From: Roseivirga thermotolerans
Lineage (GTDB): Bacteria; Bacteroidota; Bacteroidia; Cytophagales; Cyclobacteriaceae
Direction of reading: 5' to 3'
NCBI RefSeq assembly: GCF_014653175.1
Contig: NZ_BNAG01000002.1
Location: forward strand, 248,001-312,000
Length of the DNA: 64,000 bases
The notes under the pieces are model-generated. The model did not search any database. It was given only the letters and a program-made list of their open reading frames with translations, and had not been told where the DNA came from. A program made the position numbers and the translations under genes. How positions within the stretch are numbered: position 1 is the stretch's first letter; each line of letters begins with the position of its first letter. Below are positions 63,779 through 64,000 of this stretch, piece by piece.

Positions 63779-63997
63779 ATGGAAAGAATTCAGCAGTTTT
63801 TTGAGAATCAGGCCTTTGGGGTATGCACCAAACTAGGGGAGAAGCTCAATCTTTCTACCTCTAGCATCCGTTTGTTTTTCATTTACTCTTCTTTTCTAAC
63901 CTTTGGCTCCCCTCTCATTGTTTATTTGGGTTTGGCCTATATCATCAACATTAGAAAACATCTTAGAAGAAGACAAAACCCTGTTTGGTATAATTAG
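63779..63997 (+). CDS. Small PspC-domain membrane protein
   Basis: A 72-residue protein with the PspC domain layout: a soluble start (FGVCTKLGEKLNLSTSSIRL) followed by one membrane helix (FFIYSSFLTFGSPLIVYLGLAYII) and a basic tail. PspC domains take part in membrane stress responses, but short single-domain forms have unknown roles. The gene is complete, ending three bases before the end of the window. Confidence 0.75.
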   Translation: MERIQQFFENQAFGVCTKLGEKLNLSTSSIRLFFIYSSFLTFGSPLIVYLGLAYIINIRKHLRRRQNPVWYN

Positions 63998-64000
63998 GGT

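Overview
The window looks like a chromosomal segment of a marine-type Bacteroidota bacterium, most likely order Cytophagales. The basis is gene content and signals. There is a type IX secretion (T9SS) C-terminal sorting domain on a 3722-residue protein. The Bacteroidota-specific IPExxxVDY gene sits between acpP and pyk. PorV/PorQ-like and Omp85-like outer-membrane proteins, a tricorn-type S41 protease and a DUF4369/TlpA lipoprotein are present. Several start sites are preceded by the Bacteroidota -7 motif TAnnTTTG, and start codons generally lack a Shine-Dalgarno sequence. I saw no rRNA, tRNA, CRISPR array or intact insertion sequence.

Layout. 1-3.6 kb: housekeeping genes (3' end of rsmA, mgtE, a D-2-hydroxyacid dehydrogenase, greA, a HIT protein). 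3.9-8.5 kb: a four-helix-bundle membrane protein, a secreted tricorn-like protease and a small HEAGH protein of unknown family. 8.6-13.9 kb: an unusual accessory locus with two aspartyl/asparaginyl beta-hydroxylase-like proteins, a TPR protein fused to a PRMT7/9-like arginine methyltransferase, a periplasmic-binding-protein fold without a signal peptide, and a phage-tail-collar (MdpB-type) protein. 14.1-26.2 kb: a giant repetitive T9SS adhesin, a lipoprotein and a small beta-barrel protein. 26.3-26.55 kb: a 220-bp MITE-like element with perfect 24-bp terminal inverted repeats. 26.6-30.6 kb: a flavoprotein with a cysteine-rich tail translationally coupled to an MFS transporter, then MarR and an AhpD-like protein.

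30.7-39.8 kb, mostly minus strand: DoxX, TlpA-like lipoprotein, M1 metallopeptidase, a helix-hairpin-helix outer-membrane protein overlapping a PorV/PorQ-like protein, an Omp85-like protein and lgt with a large insertion. 39.9-45.9 kb: the core cluster nadE-rnc-fabF-acpP, divergent from IPExxxVDY-pyk. 45.9-48.1 kb: an operon of two phosphorelay proteins, a 91-residue protein and a PhnP-like hydrolase. 48.1-56.8 kb: miaA, a LemA-like coiled-coil protein, and a surface-glycan cluster (two glycosyltransferases, a flippase, a methyltransferase-fold protein, a YfhO-like membrane protein). 56.9-64 kb: ffh, two lipoproteins, a small P-loop kinase, pdhB, an OmpA/TPR lipoprotein and a PspC-domain protein.

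The best candidate for an undescribed system is 8.6-13.9 kb, possibly with the adhesin that follows. Two predicted protein hydroxylases and a predicted protein arginine methyltransferase surround a tail-collar protein and a cytoplasmic ligand-binding protein, with no phage genes nearby. That these genes act together is inference from proximity and enzyme type, not something the sequence proves.
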